A stretch of 64,000 bases of DNA from Phialocephala subalpina (GCA_900073065.1 FJOG01000023.1:748179-812178); one strand, 5' to 3'. Positions 34,826 to 44,880 are shown, numbered from the stretch's first letter. Notes: a model not told the origin generated them from the sequence alone. Program-made: numbers and translations.

Positions 34826-35799
34826 TCAAACGTCAAACCACCCACGTACATATCGCTCGATTTTCTCAGGCACAGGAGGAAACAACGCCAACAACATCTG
34901 ACTCCTCTGACTCCCATCATCCAGAACACTCCTCTGAAGAGCAAGCAACTCCTCTCTCAAACTCTGCACCAACGCATCTACACTCTTATGATCCCTATAC
35001 GTCATCGGCATCACAACCTGAACACCATTTGGAGGAGGTGGGGTCGGTGCATTTGGAGGTAAAGCAGCTATTGCGGCAGGAACCAGAACATGGAAGGGCA
35101 GAGGAGTATCCACAGAGGTGAATAATTGACCCAAATCCAGTGTCAACAGTATGACTGCTGCAGATTGTAGTAAGTCCGTTTGGACGCCGGGAATCGCGAG
35201 TCTTTGTACTTGGCCAAGTCCGTGGCCTGTCCTATTCGTGCAAGAACGGCAGAAGCATTGTCAAACACTGCGGGAAGGAGTTAGCTTCGTGACTTCCACA
35301 TTGTAGAGGAGTCGAGGAAGTTGAAAGTGAGCCTCGAGACTCAAGTGTGGGAAAGGAGGGAGTCATAACTTACGACCACCGTTTCCATACCAGAGAAAAT
35401 TGAGCATCGTCTTTATATCTAGAAAAAAGGTTTCCATATGGGGATTGAAGTAGTTCTATACCCATCATTAAATTCAAGATACTCATCATCTGGTCGACTT
35501 CTCCTCCACCTATAAATTCTCTTAATCTCAGCATCTGCTTGCCGATGGACAGTCCTCCAGAGTCTAAGATCTGATTGTTGTGGACTGGTGTAAGTGAAAT
35601 CATTGTGAATAAAATCTTCTTCTCCGACTCGTGGAAGACGTGCTTGTCTGGTAAGGATCAAGTCAATCGTATGCGCTTCGGCGGGTGGTCCTCGTTCAAA
35701 TCCCGCAGTAGTGAGAGCAAAGTCCCATATCATGCCCAGGACATCGCGGGGTAGACGGCCAAATTGAGGAGCTTCTGTTAGCACAACTGGATACCCCAT
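34826..35799 (-). pseudogene. 2EXR/F-box-like family protein, broken copy of a tandem pair
   Basis: Reading from 35799, MGYPVVLTEAPQFGRLPRDV and LGMIWDFALTT resemble the start of fungal 2EXR or F-box-like proteins and match the neighbour at 36118-36957. The first frame runs to YLEFNDGYRT. A one-base shift near 35450 then moves the expected FNPHMETFFLDIKTMLNFLW into another frame. After an intron (about 35270-35375) a second shift near 35210 separates FDNASAVLARIG from VQRLAIPGVQTDLLQ. The last part, ending YVRGWFDV, aligns with the end of the neighbour (RTINRLFDLY). Two independent shifts make this a pseudogene rather than an annotation problem. Confidence 0.65.
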
Positions 35800-36117
35800 C
35801 TTGGAGCCAGTAGTGGTGCTTTGGTGGTGTTGAATATAGTAGTTTCAGAAGCTACCTTGCAGACAGGTACAATGAGCACTTAGACTCGAATCATTGATGA
35901 ATCATATGAAAGGAAGATAATGACTCGGACCGTTTTCATTTTGGAAGTGTCACAACAATGGATCTTTGGGGCTTAACTTGAAGAACACAATGAAAGCTCA
36001 GCCACCATCTCTTTCAGTCCCAGTAGTTTCAGGTCATGTCAATCAACTTGATATTCTACTATTTCAAACATAGAGGCCCAAGCATGAAAAGAAGAACCCA
36101 AACTACAGAGTGACTCT
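35800..36117. other. intergenic between the two 2EXR-like copies
   Basis: About 320 bases carrying the former promoter of the broken copy and the 3' end of the intact one. No further feature was seen. Confidence 0.45.
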
Positions 36118-36957
36118 TCAATACAGATCGAACAAACGATTTATGGTGCGCCTGGTTTCCGCCATAGTAAGCATGATTAAAGTCAAAAGCTCTCTATCTT
36201 CAGGCGTCATATCTCCTGGCGGGAAAGCTCTCGCAAGCCGTCCCAGGTCATTTCTCATAATCGCAACAAGTCCATCAACAGATCTCGCAGATCTGCGCTC
36301 TGTCATCACTGGCTGGACCATATCGACGTTATTTTCGACAACAGCGGGAAAGACCGACCCATTTCCGATCAGGCTATCCATTACTCGGAGCCGTACCGGA
36401 TGCACTGGCGTAACCCCACCCCCAGGAACAAGTGTTAGTTTGCCAAGTGCAAACTTGTTGTGAATTATTGGTATCTGAAGTCTTTGTACGAGGTCAAATC
36501 CTTCCATATCGAATCGTCTGAATATGTTCGGCATCGGGCGAAGGTCTTCATTCATCTCAGCACGAGCGTATAGAATAATGTTGAAGATTGAAGATAAGTT
36601 GAGGTAGAAAGTATCCATGGTTGGATTGAAGTGGATTCGATGACCATTATCGAATCGCAGAAATGTTCTTCCCTGAATAAGAGCTGAAACTTCATAATAG
36701 CTTTGGTGATCAATGAGAAGGAGGTTCCCAGGTTCGCTTGGTTGTTGAGGGCTGTAATAGTGGTATCGTGCTCTAAGATGGTGATGGCCGTTGTTTCGAT
36801 GCAAGATATAGACTTCTCTATTGACAATCAGTTCGATTAGTTGAGGACCCGGATTCTCATCTAATCCCAGTCCTTCTTGAAAAATTCTGGTCCGAATCTC
36901 GGGTGGTATGCCCGAAAAAGTCGGAGTTGCTGGTCTTGCTAAGACTGGCAGACCCAT
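36118..36957 (-). CDS. 2EXR/F-box-like protein, intact copy
   Basis: One exon, 279 residues. The N-terminus has FSGIPPEIRTRIFQEGLGLD, the L-P-x-E-I-R-x-x-I-x pattern of F-box and 2EXR-type fungal proteins. The middle has LLIDHQSYYEVSALIQGRTF and then FNPTMDTFYLNLSSIFNIIL, also typical. The C-terminal 130 residues are helical, with VDGLVAIMRNDLGRLARAF. No catalytic motif is present. The family is large in plant-associated and soil ascomycetes and its role is unknown. The broken neighbour at 34826-35799 is its paralogue. Confidence 0.7.
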   Translation of the reverse strand: MGLPVLARPATPTFSGIPPEIRTRIFQEGLGLDENPGPQLIELIVNREVYILHRNNGHHHLRARYHYYSPQQPSEPGNLLLIDHQSYYEVSALIQGRTFLRFDNGHRIHFNPTMDTFYLNLSSIFNIILYARAEMNEDLRPMPNIFRRFDMEGFDLVQRLQIPIIHNKFALGKLTLVPGGGVTPVHPVRLRVMDSLIGNGSVFPAVVENNVDMVQPVMTERRSARSVDGLVAIMRNDLGRLARAFPPGDMTPEDRELLTLIMLTMAETRRTINRLFDLY

Positions 36958-37275
36958 GATATACTAGTGTGTGGTGTTGAGAACCTTTGCAGCTGTAGTA
37001 AGCCCGGAGAATCTATATGAATGAATGCTCATGTTCATTTTATACTATGCATGCTGACAATGAATGGACAACGTCGATCCCGAAAGAGGGCTTTGTGAGC
37101 CGCATGCAGCTGAATCCTTTTGTTATCTAAGCCTAGCACAACCATCAATCAAAAAGTACTCAAAACATTGCGAGAAGATGGAACAATGAAAACTGCCGAG
37201 AAAGTCAGAGGCGGCTGACATCTGAGAACAGCCATAAAAACGAGAGACCAAGCGAACATAAACCGCGAGCTCCAT
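36958..37275. other. intergenic, no supported gene
   Basis: About 320 bases, promoter side of the intact 2EXR-like gene; nothing else seen. Confidence 0.45.
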
Positions 37276-37941
37276 TCATTTGTGTTGTGTCTCCTCTTCC
37301 AAAGCTCCGTAAGTTTCATCATCATCAAGCACCTCACAGTCCTTCAAATCCTTCTTCAAATCCGTCTTGAGATCTTCCACAGCTCCCTGACTTCCATCGT
37401 CAAGCAATTCATGGCCTTTCAACTCCTTCTTCAAGTCTTCCAAAGCTTTCTGAGTCGCTGACATGTAGTTTTCGAGCGCGATAATACCGTCTCGCTGGCC
37501 AGCCAGATGATTGCTGATTAACCCCNNNNNNNNNNNNNNNNNNNNNNNNNNNNNNNNNNNNNNNNNNNNNNNNNNNNNNNNNNNNNNNNNNNNNNNNNNN
37601 NNNNNNNNNNNNNNNNNNNNNNNNNNNNNNNNNNNNNNNNNNNNNNNNNNNNNNNNNNNNNNNNNNNNNNNNNNNNNNNNNNNNNNNNNNNNNNNNNNNN
37701 NNNNNNNNNNNNNNNNNNNNNNNNNNNNNNNNNNNNNNNNNNNNNNNNNNNNNNNNNNNNNNNNNNNNNNNNNNNNNNNCCCCAAAATTTTCTTGGCTAT
37801 GAGGTTGTTGACATCGACATGTGCTTTGAGGGTTTCCAACGTCGATGACAAGGAACCCTTGGGGTTCTTTGAATAGTCTACCACGCGCTGGTGTATCGAT
37901 CGAATGGTGCTCGGAAAGACCGGGAAAGGCGACGAGAACAT
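37276..37941 (-). CDS. possible third member of the small charged helical family (interrupted by gap)
   Basis: The frame is cut by the N run 37526-37779. The 3' part has IIALENYMSATQKALEDLKK and then ELKGHELLDD, followed by repeated D, L, K-rich segments (VEDLKTDLKKDLKDCEVLDD). ALEDLKKELKGHELL resembles ALENLKKELESRGLIF and TLKDLRKDLELRDLIF of the two small genes nearby. The 5' part reads IRSIHQRVVDYSKNPKGSLS and AHVDVNNLIAKKILG. Whether both halves belong to one gene cannot be decided across the gap, and another frame is open too. Confidence 0.4.
   Translation of the reverse strand: MFSSPFPVFPSTIRSIHQRVVDYSKNPKGSLSSTLETLKAHVDVNNLIAKKILGXXXXXXXXXXXXXXXXXXXXXXXXXXXXXXXXXXXXXXXXXXXXXXXXXXXXXXXXXXXXXXXXXXXXXXXXXXXXXXXXXXXXXGLISNHLAGQRDGIIALENYMSATQKALEDLKKELKGHELLDDGSQGAVEDLKTDLKKDLKDCEVLDDDETYGALEEETQHK
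37526..37779. other. assembly gap (254 N)
   Basis: A run of N flanked on both sides by C tracts (ACCCC left, CCCC right). The true length is unknown. Confidence 0.99.
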
Positions 37942-38281
37942 CTCGGTTTCTGAGTAGAAGAACGCGACTAGTTGACGAGGATTTGCGAGGATCTTTAAGC
38001 ATAGAAATCTCTTGCTCTATGACAAAGTTTGCTCGCTAAGAAGGACAGCAATTTCAAAGCGTCAACTTGAACCATAAATGACTCAGCGAGTACTGTCTTG
38101 TAACAACCACAGGAACAGCATCAAAGCATGTGAATAGAGCGCAAGAGAAAACGATGTCTGAATCAGGTACTTACCATCTCTGAGCTAGTTACTCCTTTTA
38201 GAAAGCACACGCAAGCCAAATGAGCATGATTTAAACAAAATCCGACGCGTTCCATTGCCCTATCTCTCTCCAACCAAACTC
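37942..38281. other. intergenic or unseen 5' part of the gapped gene
   Basis: About 340 bases. Two minus-strand frames remain open into this stretch, so some of it may be coding for the gapped gene; no decisive start was found. Confidence 0.4.
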
Positions 38282-38542
38282 TCAAGAGCTATCAAATATC
38301 AGACCCCTCGACTCTAACTCCTTCTTGAGATTCTCCAAAGCATCTAAAGCTAGCTCCTTGAATCTCTTGATATGTTCGGGATGGAGAGGTCGATGCGCTT
38401 CGACAGTTTTGTAGGTTGAGGTCCCGCTTTGGATTTTATCCATGTCCAGATTGAGTTTGATATAGAACTCGAGGTTTCTAACAAGACTAGAAAGTTTCTC
38501 CTTCGGAGACCGTTCTTTCGGGATACTTGCTGAGTCTGACAT
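38282..38542 (-). CDS. small charged helical protein, paralogue 1
   Basis: A single exon of 86 residues starting MSDSASIPKERSPKEKLSSL. It ends in a helix IKRFKELALDALENLKKELE followed by SRGLIFDSS. It aligns with the gene at 38867-39139 over its whole length: MSD-S/T start, SKE/PKE-KLS, then V..LE..I, and the shared end ALD-L-LKK/RK-LE-R-LIF. The DNA before the two start codons also matches (ATATCTCGATTGAACAATC against ATCTCTCGGTCGAATAATC), which confirms local duplication. Function unknown; no signal peptide. Confidence 0.6.
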   Translation of the reverse strand: MSDSASIPKERSPKEKLSSLVRNLEFYIKLNLDMDKIQSGTSTYKTVEAHRPLHPEHIKRFKELALDALENLKKELESRGLIFDSS

Positions 38543-38866
38543 GATTGTTCAATCGAGATATCCTCAGAACTATTGAAAGACTGTCGAGTGAAAGGCGGAG
38601 GGGTATGCGAGAGTGTAAAAACAGGATTATCTAAATGATGGGCATCCTCAAGCCCTTCCTTCTAACACGATCATACACGTCCATTTGTACGTGCTGATTT
38701 GCTTGCTGGTCAGAATTCTGACTTGGTAGTGCGTGGTCTTGTTGCGTTGATGATTGATGACTCTAATAAAAAGCATGCAAACAGAGAAGCAAGTGTGGTC
38801 TTGAATTTTGATCACGCAAGAAATCTCTCCAACTTCCATAGCACCATTCTGCTCACACCGAAGACC
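38543..38866. other. intergenic between small paralogues
   Basis: About 320 bases separating the two paralogous small genes; no other feature seen. Confidence 0.45.
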
Positions 38867-39139
38867 TCACCGGCTGTCACGCAACGCAAAAATCAGGTCT
38901 CGCAACTCCAAGTCCTTCCTCAGATCCTTCAGAGTATCCAAAGCCTTTTCCTTGAGGTCAATGACTTCACGTGGACTGAGCACGCCGGGCTCATCGTCCT
39001 TGGCCAAATAAACATCGATTAAGTGCTCGAGGGGTTTCACTATATCTGAAAGAGTTTCCTTGGAAGCTAAGCCTTCGGAATCGCTTGACGTGTCGGACAT
39101 GATTGTTGAGTCTCCGAAAGTGCTTGATATATCTGGCAT
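38867..39139 (-). CDS. small charged helical protein, paralogue 2
   Basis: A single exon of 90 residues from the ATG at 39139 (MPDISSTFGDSTIMSDTSSD); a second ATG 39 bases on (MSDTSSDSEGLASKETL) is the equivalent of the start of paralogue 1. The two starts lie in a 13-codon near-repeat (IMPDISS... and IMSDTSS...), so the start region seems to have been duplicated inside the gene. The end has VIDLKEKALDTLKDLRKDLE and LRDLIFALRDSR. The frame is open upstream to 39256. Function unknown. Confidence 0.6.
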   Translation of the reverse strand: MPDISSTFGDSTIMSDTSSDSEGLASKETLSDIVKPLEHLIDVYLAKDDEPGVLSPREVIDLKEKALDTLKDLRKDLELRDLIFALRDSR

Positions 39140-39542
39140 GATTATTCGACCGAGAGATCTTAAGAAACTTTGCAAGAATTTTCGATTGAAGATTGGAGAT
39201 TTGGTGATTTGGATAAATGGCTGGATGATGAGCAATTCATTCTGAGCTGAATGCATTCATGTACGTATACTCATCTGCCATAGTTTGTTTGCTGTTCGAG
39301 GCTCTGGCTTAGTATCGAGAATACTTGCTTACTCTTACAAGTCATGAGTCAAGTGAAACATGTCATCCAAAACAAAAACAAACGCAAACTTGAAGCATGA
39401 TGGCAGCAGGTTGCAAGAAAAATTGTCGACGAGCGACCGCACGGATGAGAGTCAAATTTTATGCTATGGCAAGAAGCTCAAATCCCCTCCATGCCATCCC
39501 AACACCTTTTGCCAAACGCCAGCAAACCGATCATCCAACGAA
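39140..39542. other. intergenic, end of the accessory island
   Basis: About 400 bases between the small paralogue and the nmd3 stop codon. No gene or repeat is supported. Confidence 0.45.
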
Positions 39543-41150
39543 CTAATGGTCATCAACAACTTTCAGTTCGTCAAACTCATCCAGTAGTTCCTCCATATCG
39601 ATATGCGGCGTTTCATCCTCTCCATCGTCTGTCTCTACGACACTCATAGCCTCAGCATCCAGCTTAGCTTGCTGCTGAGCCTTGTATAGCGCCATGGTCT
39701 GTCTGAGATCCGCATCCTCTTCCACATCCCGCAAGAACATCTCGTAATCCCTGTCCATCTTCTCTTGGTCCATCTTCTTAGGTAGAAGATCACCCTCGTC
39801 CCTAGCCATACGTTTAAGGCGCCAGTTCCGGTTTTTGGACTTCTTCTTTCTGGCGTAAAACTTCTTGACGAGTAAGACGTCAGGAATTTGGGATGAGTAG
39901 GTATTTGATTCTTCCAGTGCGTCAAAATTAGGGTTGTTGAAGTTCGTTCCAGTCAGCATGTAGCCCATCACCGAATCTCCGGGGTGTAAGACATTGCCGA
40001 GATGTGTTCGGGTGTAGTACGTTCGATCGTTCGATCCGAGATCTGATGCTCGTGCAACAGTGGCTTCTGCGAGCAGCCATCTTCCCTTTTGTGCTCCGAT
40101 GGGCTCGATGTCCATGATTATGAATTCCACGAGTTCTTGTACATCTGCGAGAGGCGTGAACGGCGCACGCCAGTATATTGGTGTGCTAATGTCTGCGGTT
40201 TGGAGAGTACTTGGGTCGAGGATGTTGAGAGATGTTCCTATCCGGTAGCATATGCCAAGTGGTGAGATGTTACCAATCTGCTTTGCCAACTTTATAGGCA
40301 GGGCAACCAAATCATCTTTGCATATGGGTACCAATTCGACAGAGTACGTGAATTTGTAGGACTTTGTAGAGGTATGGATATCCATAGAAATGAGTTCTTG
40401 AGACTTCTTCGATCGGACTGGTGCGACTGAGTTGAGGAAGTCGACGAATTTTTCTGCCTGGTTTCGTGCTGCGAAGAAGAAATCGAGTCCATCCTTCACT
40501 TCCTTAATATTGATTGTATCCTTGTGTGCGCCATGCTTGAGAATGAGTTGTTCGAGGTAGAGGAAGGTTCTCTTGTGTGGGACTTTTTGTCGAACTTGCA
40601 CGCAGGCTCTCCATGTATTCGCAGTGTAGGATTTCGCACAGTCGGGACATTGCTGGTATGCGACGACATATTCCACCTCGAACGACTGCTGCAGCACAAC
40701 GCCCTCAGAGACCGAGTCCTGAATCGTAAGCTTGACTTTTACTCTGCGAGAATGAGGTTCCGTCCATATGAAGCTCGCATCTATGATCCTGACTTTGTGT
40801 AGACCTCGTAATTTCTTCAGGCAGAGGGCGAGCAGTTCTCTCGACTCCGGGGCGGCGACAATCCAGGACGAAGGAGGAAGGAGCCATCGATCGCAATCTC
40901 GGCAGAAATGTAGGGTGGCTTCGCGCTGGATACCTTGTGAGACATCGACGGTGAGCTTCACACAGTCGTAGCAGAGTGCTCCCGCTGATGTTGTACCGTC
41001 GATGGCTGCACCGCAGTTGCAGCAGAGGATGCTACAATGAAAGTCAGTTAGGTCTATCACTCAGCTCGAATTTGCTCACGTTGCCCCAGTCTGCTGCTCT
41101 CCATGCTGGTGAGCAATAGAGATAGGCGCATCAAGGTCCATAGCAGACAT
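39543..41150 (-). CDS. nmd3: 60S ribosomal export protein Nmd3
   Basis: Two exons in transcript order, 41150-41080 and 41031-39543, giving 519 residues. Exon 1 supplies MSAMDLDAPISIAHQHGEQQ; after the 48-nt intron the zinc-binding region begins with ILCCNCGAAIDG, CYDC, FCRDCDRW and later CPDC, the paired CxxC set of Nmd3. The middle domain includes GLDFFFAARNQAEKFVDFLN and the eIF5A-like part follows. The C-terminus is acidic and ends in MEELLDEFDELKVVDD, which has the spacing of a leucine-rich nuclear export signal for Crm1. Nmd3 carries pre-60S subunits through the nuclear pore. Length and domain order are normal. Confidence 0.95.
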
Positions 41151-42237
41151 TTTTGCGGCGATTCTGTGTATTGCTGTGTGTCGCTGTGACGTGGAGGGGG
41201 GAGCGATAAGAAAAAGATCAAGTTGAAATTTGCCCCGCGATAAAATCGTAGCCGAGATCCATTGCTCAGCAAAAGCCGCCACCTCGGAAGAGGCTGACGC
41301 TACCTGCGACCTTCGTGTCTCTTATGTTCTTAAAAGTTCTATGAGCGATTCGTACATTTTAAATCAAGGTCTATGGGATTGAAAACATGAGGATGATAGC
41401 GAATTCCAAGGCTCGAAGCTTCATATATCACGTGAAAGTAATTTCACGTGATATGTCACTATCTTGGGGTTCATACGTCTTCGAAACTGCGCTTCTCAGG
41501 GATTGATACTCCCATCAAGTGGCAAAAGAGATTCACGGTAGACTTAGGGGCAACAATCATCATTATTTGCCGTCGTCACATCAATTTCATGCGTAAGAGC
41601 TCAACTGTACCATCTCAATTGAACTGCCCGCGAACGGTACCCGGTCACCCAACAACATGGCAGCATCAAGAGAATCAGGTCGAAATTGAATGCTTGAATT
41701 ATTACATCTTATTGGCCAATTGCGCACCATACTCTTGTCCATTTCACTGTAGTGGCCCGAGATCTCGGCATGACAACCGCGAAAGATCCTATCGTTGTTG
41801 TGGATGGGGACACTTCTTCCTTTCCGGGAAACAAAAAAGGGGCTGAGGTTACCTATTGCACGACAAGAACGATAAGTGACCTGTATCACATGAGATTTAC
41901 CACGAGGAAGTTTTCGTTGAGGAGGACAAGTTCTGTAATTGCTACTCAGTGGATGCCTTGAGTGGTTCGGTTGACTGCATTTGCTACATCAATACCAGTG
42001 TGCAGATAATGTAGAGTAACGTGCAGCACAGATAAATGTATCCAATTGAGGATTAAGAAAGGCATAAGGAAATGCCGTGATTTGACCCGGTGTTGGTTGA
42101 TCGAGGACGATGCTAAACATTGCATCTTGTGTTTGCAGATAAGGAATTCGGGATCTTGATCAACCAAAGATATAAGATGGTGCGAAGTAACGCAGGTCTC
42201 GAGTATCGCACATTGTCCCTCTATTCACAGAAGCAAA
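41151..42237. promoter_or_regulatory. divergent intergenic region, nmd3 and TauD-like dioxygenase
   Basis: About 1.1 kb between two outward-facing start codons. It contains the inverted repeat listed separately and no supported gene; the open frames at 41448-41846 and 41587-41889 overlap on opposite strands and lack motifs. Confidence 0.5.
41425..41454. promoter_or_regulatory. inverted repeat with two CACGTG boxes
   Basis: ATATCACGTGAAA, a 4-base spacer GTAA, then TTTCACGTGATAT: the arms are perfect 13-base inverted copies. Each arm contains TCACGTGA, the preferred site of Cbf1-type bHLH factors, which in fungi work with Met4/CYS3-type regulators on sulfur genes. It lies 780 bases before the TauD-like dioxygenase and 275 bases before nmd3. 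A regulatory role is inference. Confidence 0.5.
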
Positions 42238-43513
42238 ATGTCTCCAGCAGCAATTGAAGTTCCAGAAAAAGTCAGTCGAACTACAAAAGTTCCGACTGGC
42301 CAGCTTAGCGGTGCGTTCTTGGACCTCGCTCCTATTGATTATGAATTGGAGGCCGAGAAGAAAGGCAAGGATGGAGTCAAACCTGCCAAGGTACGTCCCC
42401 GTATCAAAACTCAACCCTCCATGCTCATGACTTCAGTACCCTCACTATCTCCCCACTTGGCCAGATGTGAAATGGGCACCCCTCGAACCATTTCATCACT
42501 GCGACCCTGGCCTAGATGCGGACACGGACTATCCAGAAATCTTGACCAGAGGGGTCAAGGCATTTGAGGTCACTCCCAGCATTGGCACGGAGATAAAGGG
42601 AATGCAGTTGAGCAAATTGAGCCCAGCAGGAAAAGACCAGCTTGCAAGATTTGTGGCTGAACGGAAGGTCGTGATATTCCGGGATCAGGACTTCGCAGAC
42701 TTGCCCATCGGTGAAGCAGTCAACTTCGTCCGCTATTTCGGTCGTCCACATCTTCATCCGCTCTCAGGAGCGCCCAAAGGACACCCCGAAGTCCATCTTG
42801 TGCACAAGGCTGCCGGAGATAGGACTGCTGAGGATTTCTTCAAGGCAAAGACTAGTTCCGTGCTTTGGCATAGCGACGTGTCCTATGAGCGCCAACCTCC
42901 AGGAACCACCTTCCTCATGATGCTTGATGGTCCAGCAAGCGGTGGAGACACCCTCTACGTAAATACGGCCGAGGCTTACAATAGGCTCAGCGAGGCGTTC
43001 AAAGAGAGACTTCATGGTTTGAAAGCTCTTCACTCGGGCTTCGATCAAGCCAGTGCACACCTACGCAAAGGTGGTGTCGTTCGGAGAGAGCCGGTCATGA
43101 ATGAGCATCCTGTTGTGAGGACTCACCCAGTAACTGGGGAAAAGTCGTTATATGTCAATCCGCAGTGTGAGTGGCAACATTGAGAATGATCAGAGCGACA
43201 CTGACTTGTTGCCAGTCACCAGAAGCATCGTCGGATATAAGCAAGAAGAAAGTGATGCGCTGCTGGTGAGCTCTGCCTCATTGACGATTGGGAGGTAATC
43301 GCTGACCTATTGCAGAAATTCCTGTACGACCACATTGCGTATGGCTCGGACTTCCAAATGCGAGCAAGGTGGGAAGAGAAGACGGTCGTTATTTGGGACA
43401 ACAGAGTCACCTCGCACTCTGCCCTTCTGGATTGGAAGGCTGGGGCTAGAAGACATCTAGCCAGAATTGCGGCGCAAGCTGAGGCTCCAACCGAAACGCC
43501 ATACGTAGCTTGA
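42238..43513 (+). CDS. TauD-like Fe(II)/2-oxoglutarate dioxygenase (sulfonate / taurine type)
   Basis: Exons 42238-42390, 42437-43166, 43216-43265 and 43316-43513 give 376 residues. The fold marks are GTEIKGMQLSKLSPAGKDQL, KVVIFRDQDF and the iron site WHSDVSYE, whose histidine and aspartate are the first two ligands near residue 195. The distal part has VVIWDNRVTSHSALLDW, which holds the third ligand histidine, and ARRHLARI, whose arginine binds 2-oxoglutarate. Relatives such as yeast Jlp1 release sulfite from alkyl sulfonates so that the sulfur can be used. All introns are 46-50 nt. The upstream CACGTG inverted repeat would suit a sulfur-regulated gene, but that is inference. The substrate is not certain. 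Confidence 0.9.
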
Positions 43514-43663
43514 GGAAGTGTTGGAAAGGCTCCGCAGACAGACATAATCTTCGTACTGCATATAATACTCTTCAGTACGCATACACGATGACACACTGTG
43601 ATACGTTCAGGGAAGGTGATCAAATATTCCTTCTTCTGGCGTTCGACAATCGGGTCGTTTCCT

Positions 43664-44880
43664 TCACAAGAAGGTTGGAATGATATTTAGCTTTTTCTTC
43701 GCCTCCCGCTCTTTTTCCTCTTTCGCTCTCTGCGCACGAGCTTGCTCCAACCTAGAATGCCGACTCCGTGGCTTTGGTGGGCTTGAGAAGATGTCGGCTA
43801 CATGTTCCGTCTTGACGGTCTGTACATCCTTGGAGGGTTTTACGGAATATTTTGGTCGTGGCGGAGCGTTCGTCTCCTTCTTTATCGAAGAAAAGCTGGC
43901 ATTATGTGCCACTGGAGGCCTTTTTCCCAGTGCAGTCAGCTTTGGCGCTGGAATAGCACGAGTAGGTGCAGCTTGAGTAGGTCCATCAAGATCGTCATCA
44001 CCACCAGAGGATGCTGTTTCGTCTTCGTCTCTTGATGCGGCCTGGGGTTGTCGAATAGTCCGGCGAGGTGTTGGGGAACCAAGGATGAAGCTCTTGTCGG
44101 GCTTCGACTGAGCAGCAGGTTTTTTGAATCCTGCCGCAGCACGCGTGGTGACTGGTGCGCTGATCTTGGTCAACGATATTGCTTTCTTCCTTGGGCTATC
44201 CATCAGCCCGTGGAGAGTCGTACCGACGAACGGAAGGTCATCGCCATCATCACTGTCATCGGAAAACCCTGCCTTACCAACTTTCTTCCCTATCAAACCT
44301 TCGAGAACCGGTTTCTGAGTTTTTGATCGTTCAGCGGCCTCGACTTTTCTCTTCGTTTGATCGGGCATTCTACCCGTCACCGGGCGCGAGATAGAACTGA
44401 TTGTCTCGGCATTTCGGGATTTCGCCTCCTTCTGCAGCCTTTTGTATTCGGCGGCGTGGAGATGTACGGTAAATCGTTGAGCTACGGTCAGAAATTCATC
44501 CTCGACCATACGATACCTATCATCGTCATCCATCCCATCGATCATGAAGCTAGATGGAGGTCAGTTGAAGAGTTGAATCGTGCTTCCCTCTTGACATACC
44601 TCTCTGAAGGAGGATCAGGCGGCGGCGATGACAATCCTGGATGGTCTTCAAAGCCTATGTTAGATTCGGTTTGCGCTTCTACCTCATTCAAGACATGCTT
44701 ACCTTTAGTAGCTCTTTCCTGTCTCGATGGCGGTCCTGCATCTCCTCCCTCCAATTCTAACTCTTTCCTCACAATTTTTTTCCGCTTCTGGGGAGAAGAT
44801 GAAGGCAGAACAGAGCGTTTTGAGGCCACTACCGTCGTCGTGGTTGAGCTACCCTTCAGCCACGGAAGCTTCCTAGGCAT
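43664..44880 (-). CDS. conserved-looking basic protein, unknown function
   Basis: Three exons in transcript order: 44880-44703, 44654-44600 and 44549-43664, giving 372 residues. It starts MPRKLPWLKGSSTTTTVVAS. A serine and proline-rich stretch leads to DHPGLSSPPPDPPSE, then a helical core: DDDRYRMVEDEFLTVAQRFT, VHLHAAEYKRLQKEAKSRNA, and ETISSISRPVTGRMPDQTKR. The rest is disordered, rich in P, S and K, and ends in a highly charged helix RLEQARAQRAKEEKEREAKK. Several KKRK-like clusters suggest the nucleus. I recognise no domain, but three introns in correct phase and a compact core support a real gene. It converges on the TauD-like gene with 150 bases between stops. Confidence 0.78.

Noticed and set aside
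34483..34944. Minus-strand frame of 153 residues
   Set aside because: It overlaps the 3' part of the 2EXR-like pseudogene in another frame and has unusual cysteine and tryptophan content.
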